From Dyadobacter tibetensis Y620-1 (GTDB taxonomy: Bacteria; Bacteroidota; Bacteroidia; Cytophagales; Spirosomataceae), in assembly GCF_000566685.1 (NCBI RefSeq), contig NZ_AZQN01000001.1, positions 770,443 to 834,442 on the forward strand: a stretch of 64,000 nucleotides of DNA, given 5' to 3'. Below are positions 1 through 9,468 of this stretch, one piece after another. Positions within the stretch are counted from its first letter, which is position 1. Each line of letters starts with the position of its first letter. A program made the translations under genes and the position numbers. Below the pieces are notes generated by a model. That model saw nothing but the letters and a program-made list of their open reading frames with translations, was not told where the DNA came from and ran no database searches.

Positions 1-920
1 ATGGTGCCCCCTACAAAGCCATCCACCACGTAAATAGGATCGCTGCTGGCATTGATGGAGGTACCTCCGCGAATTCGCACTTTATAGCCGGCTCCAGGCT
101 CTCCGTTGGTAGCCTGGATCTGAACTCCGGCCGCACGACCTTGAAGAGCCTGTACGGTCCCCAAGGCAGGATAAGCCGTAAGTTCCCCAGATTTGACAGA
201 TGAAACCGCACCCGTTAGGTCACTCTTCTTAACGGAACCATAACCTACTACTACAATTTCTTCCAGGGATTTTTGGTCTACTTTCAGTTGGACATCGATC
301 TGGCTCGCCGATCCTATGCTTCTTTCTACCGACTCATACCCTACGAAGCTAAAAACCAAATTACCCGCATCATCTGGCACCTGGAGTACATAGTTCCCGT
401 TACTGTCGGAGGTGGAACCAATCTGTGTCCCCTTGACTACAATGTTTACACCGGGTAATCCGTCCAAACTTGCGGCATCCGTTACTTTTCCTTTTATAGT
501 CCTATCGATGCTTTTATTATTGGGAGATAACGGCTCGGTTTCAAGTGCAGGGGTCATGCTATTAGGACGAATAACTATATTTTTGCCCGACACTTCATAG
601 TTTAGCCCCAGAGGTGTTAGAAAGTCCACAAGCACATCAGACAAGGTCTCATTAGTCTTGCTCAAGTTAACCTTGCGAGAACTGCCAATCAATTTTGAAC
701 TAAAGACAAAGCGCACATCGGCCTCCTTGCCCAGCTGATTCAGAACCGTCTTAAGGTCCATGCCCTGGGCATCAATTGATATTTTTTTGCGTAATAATTC
801 CTGGGCATGTACTTCCACTGCCGTAGCTGTGCTTATAAAACACAGGGAAATAATAAGTTGTAGCAGACTAATTCGCATAAAAAATAACAGTTGTCGGTTA
901 AACTGTAAGGGTATTTTCAT
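1..920 (-). CDS. SusC/RagA-family TonB-dependent receptor with STN domain, partial (3' end outside the window)
   Basis: The reading frame stays open from an ATG at 920 to the window edge, giving 306 residues of the N-terminus of an outer-membrane TonB-dependent transporter. A signal peptide is followed by an STN (secretin/TonB short N-terminal) domain at about residues 48-117, a carboxypeptidase-regulatory-like beta-sandwich at about 142-214 (KGKVTDA... to the LVFSFVGYE motif), a TonB-box-like EEIVVVGYG at 220-228, and the start of the plug domain (GRAAGVQI, RIRGGTSI, PIYVVDGF). In this family the STN domain passes the substrate signal to a FecR anti-sigma factor, and fecR and an ECF sigma gene lie immediately upstream on the same strand. 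An internal ATG at 877 gives a more compact signal peptide and is an alternative start. A SusD partner would be expected beyond the left edge. Confidence 0.93.
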   Translation of the reverse strand, partial: MKIPLQFNRQLLFFMRISLLQLIISLCFISTATAVEVHAQELLRKKISIDAQGMDLKTVLNQLGKEADVRFVFSSKLIGSSRKVNLSKTNETLSDVLVDFLTPLGLNYEVSGKNIVIRPNSMTPALETEPLSPNNKSIDRTIKGKVTDAASLDGLPGVNIVVKGTQIGSTSDSNGNYVLQVPDDAGNLVFSFVGYESVERSIGSASQIDVQLKVDQKSLEEIVVVGYGSVKKSDLTGAVSSVKSGELTAYPALGTVQALQGRAAGVQIQATNGEPGAGYKVRIRGGTSINASSDPIYVVDGFVGGT

Positions 921-1017
921 AGTTTTGACTGGTTTTTGTTAAAAATATTTGACAATAACTTTCCCCTTCCCATATATAATGGGAGCTCTGGTCGCGAAAC
1001 CTTTTAAGGGGTACTTA

Positions 1018-1053
1018 GGTCAGAGGTGTTGACGCACCACTGACCTTTCTTTT
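1018..1053. other. Hairpin between fecR and the susC-like gene
   Basis: GGTCAG...CTGACC arms with an inner GGTG/CACC extension, interrupted by one mismatch, enclose a six-base loop. The T-rich run (TTTCTTTT) lies on the plus-strand side. For the minus-strand genes around it, the hairpin is therefore preceded by an A-run and has no U-tract after it. It may dampen read-through or stabilise the fecR 3' end; it does not look like a strong terminator for the receptor gene. Confidence 0.4.
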
Positions 1054-1056
1054 AAC

Positions 1057-2151
1057 TTACTTGCATCCTTTCCCTTCAATGATGATTCGGCCATCAATTA
1101 TTTCATAGCGTGCTCCCACGGCTTTACATATCAGATCTAATTTTTCATATAAACTCAAATCGGCCAGATTAGCCGAAAGGGGACATTCGAACCGTACACT
1201 AGAATCAACCAGAATTTCCACGGAATAGGCCTTTTCCAAGGTTTCAAATACCTTCTGAACCGGCACGTCATCGAAGTTAAAGGCATTAACATGCCGTGGC
1301 TCCACGATTATCTCAGGAATCGGAATCAGGGTTTTCGTCATTTTCACAGAGGCCCTGACCACCACAATCTGCTGATTTGGGTCGATAATCGTTCCGGTTA
1401 GTTCTTTACTCTGATCCCGTGGAGTTTGCGTATCTTGCCGGGCAAACACCGCTACCCGCCCCGATTTCACTCTAACTGACACTTCCTGTTCATTCCCAAA
1501 AGATCGGATAAGGAAACTTGTTCCCAACACCTTGGTGACTACTTCATGCGCATAAACAAAGAAAGGTCTGGAGGTATCTTTACTGATATCAAAAAAAGCT
1601 TCACCCGAAAGATAGACCTCTCGTTTATCTGCGTTGAACTTATTTGGGAAGCTAATTTTACTCTTAGGGCTAAGGGTAATATGACTCCCATCTTCTAAGA
1701 CGACCTCCAATGGAAAGTTGCTTTTATTAACCCTTTCAACCAGGGGAACCGGCGCTTCCGACACCAGCCCTTCATAGTCTACCCTATGCCCATCGGGAGG
1801 CAGCAAAAAATACCAACTAGCTAAGAGTACGATACAAGCAGCAGCCACCCACCTCAGGTAAGCGGGGAATAGTAAGGGTTTCCTGCCGAATCCTGAAGGA
1901 GGCACTTCCCTCCTCCCTTCTAAAATTTTAGAAATGGCTATTTTTTTTTCGCTTAATGGGAGGGCCATTTCTTTGGGATGTATATGAAGTACCATTTCCC
2001 TTGCCTGCCTTACTATCTCCAATTTTTCAGTGTTATCGGCCAGCCATGATTCCCATTTATGGTGATCTTCCCGGGTAGGGCGCAATACCCAATTCCGAAA
2101 ATCCTCATCCAGAAACAGCTCCTCTACTGTATAATGATAGTAATGATCCAT
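1057..2151 (-). CDS. FecR family anti-sigma factor
   Basis: This 364-residue inner-membrane regulator has the usual FecR layout. A cytoplasmic N-terminal region that would bind the sigma factor (about 1-95) is followed by a single membrane span (about 98-117), a periplasmic FecR domain (about 148-245, with the VVLEDGSHITLSPKS, YLSGEAFFDIS and VLGTSFLIRSF motifs) and a C-terminal DUF4974 domain (about 292-360) that in this family contacts the STN domain of the receptor. It lies between the ECF sigma gene and the STN-type SusC gene, all on the minus strand, so the three form a cell-surface signalling unit: substrate binding at the outer membrane changes FecR, which releases the sigma factor. 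The substrate cannot be read from the sequence. Confidence 0.93.
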   Translation of the reverse strand: MDHYYHYTVEELFLDEDFRNWVLRPTREDHHKWESWLADNTEKLEIVRQAREMVLHIHPKEMALPLSEKKIAISKILEGRREVPPSGFGRKPLLFPAYLRWVAAACIVLLASWYFLLPPDGHRVDYEGLVSEAPVPLVERVNKSNFPLEVVLEDGSHITLSPKSKISFPNKFNADKREVYLSGEAFFDISKDTSRPFFVYAHEVVTKVLGTSFLIRSFGNEQEVSVRVKSGRVAVFARQDTQTPRDQSKELTGTIIDPNQQIVVVRASVKMTKTLIPIPEIIVEPRHVNAFNFDDVPVQKVFETLEKAYSVEILVDSSVRFECPLSANLADLSLYEKLDLICKAVGARYEIIDGRIIIEGKGCK

Positions 2152-2445
2152 TGTAAAATATTCTTATTCAAATACCATTAGACCATAGCCTCATCCAGAT
2201 ACTGTATAAATTCAAATTATTTTTCAAAAAGTTTTATTTTGTTTTTTTTAAAGACAAAATCAAGTGTGCCAGTGCGAACTGCATGAGAGGTGATATTCTA
2301 TTAAGTAATACCGATGGTAAGCCCACCTATACGCATGGATTTCCCGGGGTACAGGCAAAAGACCATTATCAAAAATGACAAGAGATTTGGTAAAGACGAT
2401 CGATCCAAGCATCTGAAATAACCCACCAGAGCGGATAGCCGTGAA

Positions 2446-3054
2446 TCAAAAGTTCAGAGCAGATAGCCCAAAACCGATGGCTATCCAATATAGCCAATTG
2501 CTTTTCAAAAACTTAAATGCTGTCTGAAGTAGGTTGGATACCGACTGCGGATGTATATTCATAATTTCTGCTATAGCGTAACGATCCAGATCCTGGAAAA
2601 ACCGTAGATATACGGCCTCCTGTTGTCGGGCGGGCAGTTTATTGAGCATTCCGGTGATCTGAGATGCATTGATACGATCTTCTTCCTGCTCAATAAGCCT
2701 GTATTCTGCACTAAACTCTATTTGAAATTCAGTATAAAATCGAGTCGGATCAGCTACCAAGACATTTTTATTACGTTGCTGCAAACGGTGTAACTTCCGA
2801 CGTAGAGAAGCCAAGAGATAGGCCTTAGGTGGAATATTTTTGTTCAATGCCTGGCGCTTTTCCCATATCTCCAAGAAAACATCCTGAATGCTGTCTTTTA
2901 CCAATTCCCGTTCCTTTGAAAATTTGAGGCCATACTGAAACATAAGATCATAGCAACGCTGAATCATCGACTCAAACGCCGACTCATTCCCTCCAAGCAG
3001 GGCCTGCCATAGCAGGGTTTCTTCTTCGTCACAAATAACCCCTTCTATGCTCAT
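2446..3054 (-). CDS. ECF-type RNA polymerase sigma-70 factor with hydrophobic C-terminal tail
   Basis: At 202 residues this has the length of Bacteroidota FecI-like sigma factors. Region 2 is visible at about 25-95 (FESMIQRCYDLMFQYGLKF, DSIQDVFLEIWEK, KAYLLASLRRKL). Region 4 lies at about 130-185 (LNKLPARQQEAVYLRFFQDL, then a helix-turn-helix with YAIAEIMNIHPQSVSNLL). The last 17 residues are strongly hydrophobic, which could tether it to the membrane or to FecR. A stretch of 294 bp separates it from fecR. It probably transcribes the fecR and susC-like genes. It is a separate transcription unit from the cytochrome genes upstream, which end 132 bp before its start. Confidence 0.92.
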   Translation of the reverse strand: MSIEGVICDEEETLLWQALLGGNESAFESMIQRCYDLMFQYGLKFSKERELVKDSIQDVFLEIWEKRQALNKNIPPKAYLLASLRRKLHRLQQRNKNVLVADPTRFYTEFQIEFSAEYRLIEQEEDRINASQITGMLNKLPARQQEAVYLRFFQDLDRYAIAEIMNIHPQSVSNLLQTAFKFLKSNWLYWIAIGFGLSALNF

Positions 3055-3186
3055 AGCTTCTATAAATTTGAAAAGAAGTCTGATTTTTCAACCTGAATTG
3101 CAATCCGGACAGGTACTATATCTGAATGGTTTAATTCCCCATTTATTCTAAAATATAGACGCAATTTTAATTAGCTCTCCCTTTCC

Positions 3187-5361
3187 TTAATTTAAAAACA
3201 TTTCATCGACCAGCAATAAGGCCTTATTCCCCTTTCTTTTACTCCATATGGGGATAGATTTTACGGGACTAGCAATAATTTTCAGGAAAGACACCTCCTC
3301 TTTGGCAAATTTACCTTCGACGAGTCTTATACTGGGCGTTTCCCCTTTTTGCGTTAACGGGGCTTTAAACCGAGTTAAAAGTTTCCAGTTTCCTGGCTTA
3401 TTGGCTCCCCACACTTCTATCTTTTCTGGAGGGAAGATACCAGTGTCTTCTTCTACCATATAATGCACGCCCACCGATGAAAGCGAGATAGGTTTTTGAA
3501 ATTCTGCATAAAGCTCTATATCCGTATCACGAACCCCAGCCCAATAATTGGCCCAGGCAGGATTATTGGCACCGATCTGACCAAGCTTTCCATCGAAAAA
3601 GGTATGAGCTCCAGCGGCTTTATGAACCCTGTTAAGCACATATGCCAGGCGGACACTGTCTGGTTTATAGGTGTTTTTGAGAAAATCAAAACGGGCCGTC
3701 TCACTACCGTACCATCCAGACTTATAGGCCTTGGCTCTAATAAAGGTATTCCTATCCACTTTCAACTTTTGAAAAACTGGAGCCCTCAAACTGTCAGGCT
3801 CAGAACCATCGATGGTATAACGTATTTCTGTTCCACCAATTGGATGAAATAAGTCGATATCCAGATCCGAACGAAATACCATACTCGCATTTCGAACCTG
3901 AATTGGATTCAATTGAAGCGGTTTGCTACCATCGTCTTTGAACCCCCGCACCACGGTGAGGCCTGCTAGCTTCTGCTCGAGTAGCTGAAAATCCTTGTCT
4001 GTAAGTCCTGCATCCCAAAGGATAACCTGAGTTAAGGATTTTATTTTATCCAATTGGTCTACCAAGGCATGGACCTCCATCGAGGTTCCGGACAAAGATA
4101 ATTGTTGCAAATGTTTTAAGGATTGCAAAGGCCTTAATCCTGCCGCCGTAATCTCCGTAAAATTCAGATCGAGCCTCCGGAGGTTCACAAGCTTTGAGAT
4201 TCCGACCATATCTTTATCTTTTACCGGCATCTTGTTGAGATTAAGAGCCACTACCTGCTTACTTACGGGCTCTAACCCTGTTATTTGTTGAGCATCAAAG
4301 AGCTTTTTATTATAAATATTTACTGTCAAAGCCGGAGAATTAATAGCCAATCTCGCAACGGTACGATAGTCGGTATTCAGTTGCGCTAACAGTTTATCAT
4401 CCACCGCCTCAAAGTCAAATGGCTCATTAGCATCCGCCCCAGACTTTAAATATGCCGTCGATAAAATTCTCAGTGAATCGGCGAGGGGAAGCTCTCTCAA
4501 CTTCATATCAGGCTGGGCATAGGATTTCACCCAATGATAAAGCAATTTAATCTCCTGAGATGTTAGCTGGGCCTTACCTGAAGGCGGCATATGCTTTTTA
4601 TCCTCCTGAGGCAAATGAATACGTTCTAGCAGCAGACTAAGCTCAGGATTACCCGCAACAAATAGCTTCCCCGACTTCCCTCCCTTCAGCAGGGAAGACA
4701 TATCTGTCAACAAAAGCTCCCCTTTTACCTTATCGGCATTATGGCAGCTCAAACATTTTTGTTGTAGTATAGGATGGACCACATGTTCAAAAACGCGTGC
4801 GGAATCGGGGGAAACAGTGGCCCTATTATCGGCAGACTTCAAAGGATCAGTCACAAAGCCCTCGCCGTGGGTGAGGGCAGCACCAAAATGGCCGGCTACT
4901 ATTAATAGTAAAAATGCCGGAATAGAGAGAATTTTAAGCCCGATTGGACTCACCCTTGGCCACCAACCAATAAGATATAAGATCGCGCTAAAAAAGTAAA
5001 TCCCGATCCCTGACCATTTGTGCCATAACAACAAGTCTCCCGAATAACCAGGCTCAGAAGCCAGAAACACGCCCATTAATACGGTAAAACCTGAAAGTAA
5101 TACCCCCAATAGTAAGGTCCATCTGGTAAAAATATCATAAAAATACTGCCAATCAGAAGACTTAGACCGGCGGAATAATTGCATGGTAAATGACATCAAC
5201 AGCAGCACTATTGGGAAGTGCAGCAATAAGGGATGCATCCTGCCTACTGCCTGAGCCCAGGGCGGTAGTACCAGGGCACCTTCGAAGAGAAGTATAAAAC
5301 TGATGAAGATAAGCTGAGCGATAAGAAATTGTTCGGCCAGCAAACGATATTTATTATTCAT
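3187..5361 (-). CDS. Membrane-anchored planctomycete-type cytochrome c / LRR / chitobiase-C-like fusion protein
   Basis: This 724-residue multidomain protein starts with membrane spans (DUF2231-like, about 12-160, including RMHPLLLHFPIVLLL). A PSCyt1-type c-heme domain follows, with CLSCH at 203-207 and a probable distal ligand in HMPPSG near 257-262. Next come leucine-rich repeats (about 365-470, LVNLRRLDLNFTEIT, LKHLQQLSLSGT) and a chitobiase/FN3-like domain (about 485-560, RYTIDGSEP, FIRAKAYKSGW). The C-terminal part (about 575-724) resembles an F5/8-type or galactose-binding beta-sandwich. The heme domain must sit in the periplasm, as c-heme attachment requires. It is the last gene of a minus-strand block with the DUF1501 and DUF1553 proteins. 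The enzymatic role is unknown; association with sugar or sulfated-glycan catabolism is only inferred from family context. Confidence 0.85.
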   Translation of the reverse strand: MNNKYRLLAEQFLIAQLIFISFILLFEGALVLPPWAQAVGRMHPLLLHFPIVLLLMSFTMQLFRRSKSSDWQYFYDIFTRWTLLLGVLLSGFTVLMGVFLASEPGYSGDLLLWHKWSGIGIYFFSAILYLIGWWPRVSPIGLKILSIPAFLLLIVAGHFGAALTHGEGFVTDPLKSADNRATVSPDSARVFEHVVHPILQQKCLSCHNADKVKGELLLTDMSSLLKGGKSGKLFVAGNPELSLLLERIHLPQEDKKHMPPSGKAQLTSQEIKLLYHWVKSYAQPDMKLRELPLADSLRILSTAYLKSGADANEPFDFEAVDDKLLAQLNTDYRTVARLAINSPALTVNIYNKKLFDAQQITGLEPVSKQVVALNLNKMPVKDKDMVGISKLVNLRRLDLNFTEITAAGLRPLQSLKHLQQLSLSGTSMEVHALVDQLDKIKSLTQVILWDAGLTDKDFQLLEQKLAGLTVVRGFKDDGSKPLQLNPIQVRNASMVFRSDLDIDLFHPIGGTEIRYTIDGSEPDSLRAPVFQKLKVDRNTFIRAKAYKSGWYGSETARFDFLKNTYKPDSVRLAYVLNRVHKAAGAHTFFDGKLGQIGANNPAWANYWAGVRDTDIELYAEFQKPISLSSVGVHYMVEEDTGIFPPEKIEVWGANKPGNWKLLTRFKAPLTQKGETPSIRLVEGKFAKEEVSFLKIIASPVKSIPIWSKRKGNKALLLVDEMFLN

Positions 5362-5407
5362 TTATCAAATAGAAAAAAATTAAATCTTTGTCCTTCTATC
5401 CTCCTCT

Positions 5408-6865
5408 TCATGACAGAATATCCTTGACTACGTGGCCTGAAATGTCTGTCAGACGGTACCTTCTACCCAGATGTTTGAAGGTAAGCTTTTCATGATCGAG
5501 ACCCAGCTGATGCAGGACAGTCGCCTGAAAATCATGAACATGGACAGGGTTACGGGCGATATTATAGCCCAATTCATCCGTCTCCCCATACACCATCCCA
5601 GGCTTAATACCTCCTCCTGCCATCCACACCGTAAAGCACCGTGGATGGTGATCCCGACCATAATTATCGGCTGTAAGCGTACCTTGTGTATAGCTGGTAC
5701 GCCCGAACTCACCTCCCCAAATCACCAGCGTTTCGTCCAGAAGTCCTCTTTGTTTCAAATCGGTGACGAGGGCCGCGGAGGCTTGGTCGACATCCATGGC
5801 TTGTTTGGTAATTTCGAAGGGTAAGTTTCCATGCTGATCCCATCCCTGGTGATAAAGCTGCACGAAACGCACTCCATTTTCGGAAAGTTTCCGAGCTAGT
5901 AAGCAATTGGCGGCATAGGTGCCAGGCACCAGGCAGTCGGGTCCATATAATTTAATAATATCGTCGGACTCTTTAGAAAGGTCCATCACTTCTGGAACCG
6001 CCGATTGCATGCGATACGCCATTTCGTACTGCTTAATCTTTGCGGCAATCTCCGGATCTCCAAATTCCTGATAGGATATATCGTTGAGCTGTGCCAGCTG
6101 ATCAAGCATATCCCTACGTTCCGTCCGGTTCAGCCCATCGGGATCGCGCAGGTATAAAACCGGATCTTCTCCTGAGCTAAATTGTACTCCCTGATGAACA
6201 GAATCCAGGAACCCATTGGACCATAACTTTGAGTATACCCCTTGTCCATTCCCTACTCCTCTGGATAGCAGTACCGTAAAATTGGGAAGGTTTTTATTTT
6301 CATTACCCAAACCATAGCTGAGCCAGGAGCCCATGCTCGGTCTATTGCCCTGCTGAGACCCGGTCTGCAGGAAGGTTAGAGCCGGGTCGTGGTTGATCGC
6401 TTCCGTATACATCGATTTGACAATGCATAATTCATCAACAATTTTTGCTGTATAGGGAAGCAGATCACTGATCCAGGTTCCTGATTGTCCATATTGCTTA
6501 AATCCTACAAAGGAATCTACCAGTGGAAAGGATGATTGATTGGCTGTCATACCCGTCAGCCTCTGCGTTCCCAAAACCGAAGGGGGGATTTCCTGGCCGC
6601 GCAAATCATGCAATTTCGGTTTATAGTCGAACAGCTCCTGTTGCGAGGGCGCACCATTCTGAAACAGATAAATCACTCTTTTGGCCTTTGGAGCATAATG
6701 AGGAATTCCGGCCATCAAAGCATCCTCCATATTGTCCTTGTCTCCATTTAACAGATCGGGCATCAGCAAGGATCCCAGTGCTGCGCTACCGATGCCCAGA
6801 CTCAGACTCGAAAGAAAACGCCGGCGATTAAAACTGAAACCATGTTCTTCTATTTCCTTTTCCAT
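5408..6865 (-). CDS. DUF1501 family protein, Tat-exported (sulfatase-like fold)
   Basis: This 485-residue protein begins with a twin-arginine signal (NRRRFLSSL followed by a hydrophobic stretch), so it is exported folded. The body carries DUF1501 hallmarks: KRVIYLFQNGAPSQQELFDYKP near the start, HDPALTFLQTGSQ, WDQHGNLP, VIWGGEFGRTSYTQG, GRDHHPRCFTVWMAGGGIKPG and GYNIARNPVHVHDFQATVLHQLGLDH. The family is related to alkaline-phosphatase/sulfatase-fold proteins. Its activity is not established. It lies 39 bp downstream of the DUF1549/DUF1553 gene and 46 bp upstream of the cytochrome fusion gene. The DUF1501 plus DUF1553 pair is a recurrent unit in Planctomycetes, Verrucomicrobia and Bacteroidota. 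Confidence 0.92.
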   Translation of the reverse strand: MEKEIEEHGFSFNRRRFLSSLSLGIGSAALGSLLMPDLLNGDKDNMEDALMAGIPHYAPKAKRVIYLFQNGAPSQQELFDYKPKLHDLRGQEIPPSVLGTQRLTGMTANQSSFPLVDSFVGFKQYGQSGTWISDLLPYTAKIVDELCIVKSMYTEAINHDPALTFLQTGSQQGNRPSMGSWLSYGLGNENKNLPNFTVLLSRGVGNGQGVYSKLWSNGFLDSVHQGVQFSSGEDPVLYLRDPDGLNRTERRDMLDQLAQLNDISYQEFGDPEIAAKIKQYEMAYRMQSAVPEVMDLSKESDDIIKLYGPDCLVPGTYAANCLLARKLSENGVRFVQLYHQGWDQHGNLPFEITKQAMDVDQASAALVTDLKQRGLLDETLVIWGGEFGRTSYTQGTLTADNYGRDHHPRCFTVWMAGGGIKPGMVYGETDELGYNIARNPVHVHDFQATVLHQLGLDHEKLTFKHLGRRYRLTDISGHVVKDILS

Positions 6866-6904
6866 TCCGTATACTTTCTAATACCTTGATAAAATCTCAG
6901 CTTT

Positions 6905-9223
6905 TTAAGATTTTGTAATTGTTTCTTCTAAATTATATATCGTGTTAATCACCCGCATAAGGGCTGCCTGCTCAATCTGATCGACCTTCCTTATCAAAGG
7001 AAACTCCCCTATCTGAATGATTTCTTTGGCCTGTGTCACGTTTATACTCATCATTTGCTTCTGGTGATAGGTCACCAAAATATCCAATTCTTTTTCCTTA
7101 GGCTGCCGGCACACGATCAGCCTGAAAGCCTTAATGATACGCTGTTTCGTATTCATATTCTCTTGGAGCAGTCGTCCCGCCAACACCCTGGAAGCCTCTA
7201 AAACCATGGGGTCGTTCATCATTACAAGGGCTTGTAAGGGGGTATTGGTTTTTAAGCGTTTCACTTCACAAAGATCCCTATTACTGGCATCGAATATAGC
7301 CATGGTAGGTGGTGGGACTGTACGCTTAATGAGGGTATACATCCCGCGTCGGTATAGCTTAGCTCCTTTATCTTGCTCATAAATAGACAGAAGCCCACGG
7401 CCAGAAGTGGCCCCTTCCCATAAACCCGCAGGCTGATAGGGCTTTACGCTGGGCCCACCGACGGTGGGTACCAGCAGTCCGCTACTGGCAAGCACCAGGT
7501 CACGAATATGTTCTGCATCTACATGGTAGCGCGAGGATCGTGCGAGATAGGTGTTCTCTGGATCTGTATTCAAAGCCTTAGTGGTCACTTCGGCCGATTG
7601 GCGATAGGTCGCCGAAGTCACTATTTGTTTTACCAGTCTTTGGATATCCCATCCATGCTCCATAAAGTCTACTGCCAACCAGTCCAGCAAGGCAGGGTGC
7701 GAAGGTAGGTCGCCCTGCATACCAAAGTCTCCAGAGCTTTTGACCAAGCCCTTTCCAAAAAATTCCTGCCACATCTGATTTACATAAACTCTTGCCGTAA
7801 GGGGATTATTCCTGTCAAAAAGCCATTTTGCGAGCCCCAGTCTATTTTTTGGATAACGTGAAGCGAATGGTAAGATGGCTTTGGGCGTTCCCGGACTTAC
7901 CTGCTCCCCATGGGCATCATATACCCCACGCTCGAGAATATAGGTCGCCCGGGTTGTATCCAAATCTCCCATGACCGATACAATCAATCGGTTCGTATCG
8001 GGTTTATTAATAAATGTAAGAAGTTCAGTGATGTCCCGATCCGAAATCTCCATCAATGGTTTTTTCGCATAGGTTTCTGGCCCGCCTATTACCGACTCTA
8101 TTCCCACTTCTTTTACATTATTAAAGAAGGCAAATAACTGATAATATTCTTTTTGAGAAATAGGATCATATTTATGATCATGGCAGTGGGCACACTCTAC
8201 GGTAAATCCTAAAAATGCCTTCCCAAATAAATCGTTCCGATCGGTAACATAAGATACTCGATACTCCTCCTGAATGACCCCTCCCTCTTCAGTTATCTTA
8301 TGATTGCGATTAAATCCAGTTGCTAGCAGTTGTTCTTTATTAGGATTAGGAAGCAAGTCACCGGCAAGCTGCCAGGTAACAAAATCCTTATAGGACATAT
8401 TCTTGTTGAATGCATGAATAACCCAATCCCGCCAGGGCCATTGCGTGCGGTACCCATCGTCCTGATAGCCATGGGAGTCGGCATAACGGGCTACATCAAG
8501 CCAATGAACCGCCATTCTTTCGCCATAGGCGGGCGATTGCATCAAACGATTTACCATGCGATCATAGGCGTCCGGGCTATTATCTGCCAAAAACGCATCC
8601 ATCAGCTCCAAGCCCGGGGGCAAGCCAGTAAGATCCAGAGCCACGCGCTTCAATAAGCGCTCTTTATCAGCTTCTGGATTAGGCTTCAGACCAATTTGTT
8701 CTTGCTTGGCCAATATAAAATGATCAATTTCATTTCTAACCCATTTGCTCGATTTCTGTTCTGGTACTGTTAACTTTTGGGGAGGTACAAAGGCCCAATG
8801 TTTTTCGTAGCGGGCACCCTGTAGTATCCATTTCTCAATCAGGGCTATCTCCTCAACGGATAATTTTAAATGTGAATTCACTGGTGGCATCACCAAGGTC
8901 GTATCAGAAGACATTATCCGTTTAAAAACCTCAGACATGGCGGGATTGCCTGCCACGAGCGCAAAGGATCCCGGACTTTCCTTTAATGACCTATGGGCAT
9001 CCTCTTCTACATCGAGCCTCAGTCCAGCTTCTCTTTTATTTTCATCTGGCCCATGGCAAGCAAAACATTTATCGGAAAGTATGGGGCGTATATCAAAATT
9101 ATAACTAACCCGATCTGACAGTGAGACATGTGGACCCGATGAATTGCTCCCGCTTTTGCAGCCTATGATGCCTATACCTATCAACGAGTACAGTAAGATA
9201 TTTCGATAACCTTTTAAATGCAT
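6905..9223 (-). CDS. PSD1 and planctomycete cytochrome c domain protein (DUF1549/DUF1553 lipoprotein)
   Basis: This 772-residue secreted protein has a lipobox-like N-terminus (IIGC, Cys22), so it is probably a lipoprotein. A PSCyt1 heme domain has CFACHGPDE at 53-61 and MPPVNSHLKL further on. The DUF1549 domain follows (NEIDHFILAKQEQIGLKP, RVALDLTGLPP, HWLDVARYADSHGY), with a second cytochrome-like motif CAHCHDHKYDPISQKEYY. The C-terminal half is DUF1553 (LAKWLFDRNNPLTARVYVNQ, SHPALLDWLAVDF, TPLQALVMMNDP). It is shorter than many homologues because the insert between the two DUF domains is small. It is the first gene of the three-gene block. The catalytic function of the family is unknown; redox chemistry at the cell surface is an inference from the heme motifs. 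Confidence 0.92.
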   Translation of the reverse strand: MHLKGYRNILLYSLIGIGIIGCKSGSNSSGPHVSLSDRVSYNFDIRPILSDKCFACHGPDENKREAGLRLDVEEDAHRSLKESPGSFALVAGNPAMSEVFKRIMSSDTTLVMPPVNSHLKLSVEEIALIEKWILQGARYEKHWAFVPPQKLTVPEQKSSKWVRNEIDHFILAKQEQIGLKPNPEADKERLLKRVALDLTGLPPGLELMDAFLADNSPDAYDRMVNRLMQSPAYGERMAVHWLDVARYADSHGYQDDGYRTQWPWRDWVIHAFNKNMSYKDFVTWQLAGDLLPNPNKEQLLATGFNRNHKITEEGGVIQEEYRVSYVTDRNDLFGKAFLGFTVECAHCHDHKYDPISQKEYYQLFAFFNNVKEVGIESVIGGPETYAKKPLMEISDRDITELLTFINKPDTNRLIVSVMGDLDTTRATYILERGVYDAHGEQVSPGTPKAILPFASRYPKNRLGLAKWLFDRNNPLTARVYVNQMWQEFFGKGLVKSSGDFGMQGDLPSHPALLDWLAVDFMEHGWDIQRLVKQIVTSATYRQSAEVTTKALNTDPENTYLARSSRYHVDAEHIRDLVLASSGLLVPTVGGPSVKPYQPAGLWEGATSGRGLLSIYEQDKGAKLYRRGMYTLIKRTVPPPTMAIFDASNRDLCEVKRLKTNTPLQALVMMNDPMVLEASRVLAGRLLQENMNTKQRIIKAFRLIVCRQPKEKELDILVTYHQKQMMSINVTQAKEIIQIGEFPLIRKVDQIEQAALMRVINTIYNLEETITKS

Positions 9224-9468
9224 GCTGATATTTCAGAGATTATACCTATTTATGTAATTTCGCAGGCAGTAGAAACATATAAGACCAGGGGAATTCGTTT
9301 TCGTTAACCTACCCGTAACCTGGATGTATGCATAAACTAATCCTTTGATTCTATTACCTAAGGAAAGGTAATAGGAGGCACTTCTACTCAATTTATTGTA
9401 TTTTAAATATTAAAAATAGACTTTTTGTCAGCTACTTCATTTTTATAATAACGCTTAAATCTTAAATA

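Noticed and set aside
1018..1053. Terminator ending the fecR transcript
   Set aside because: The T-run is on the plus strand; for the minus-strand fecR gene there is no U-tract after the stem.
3496..3852. 118-codon plus-strand frame
   Set aside because: It is antisense to the cytochrome-LRR fusion gene, which has clear domains throughout; no start context or family supports it.
5471..5824. 117-codon plus-strand frame
   Set aside because: It is antisense to the conserved C-terminal half of the DUF1501 gene.
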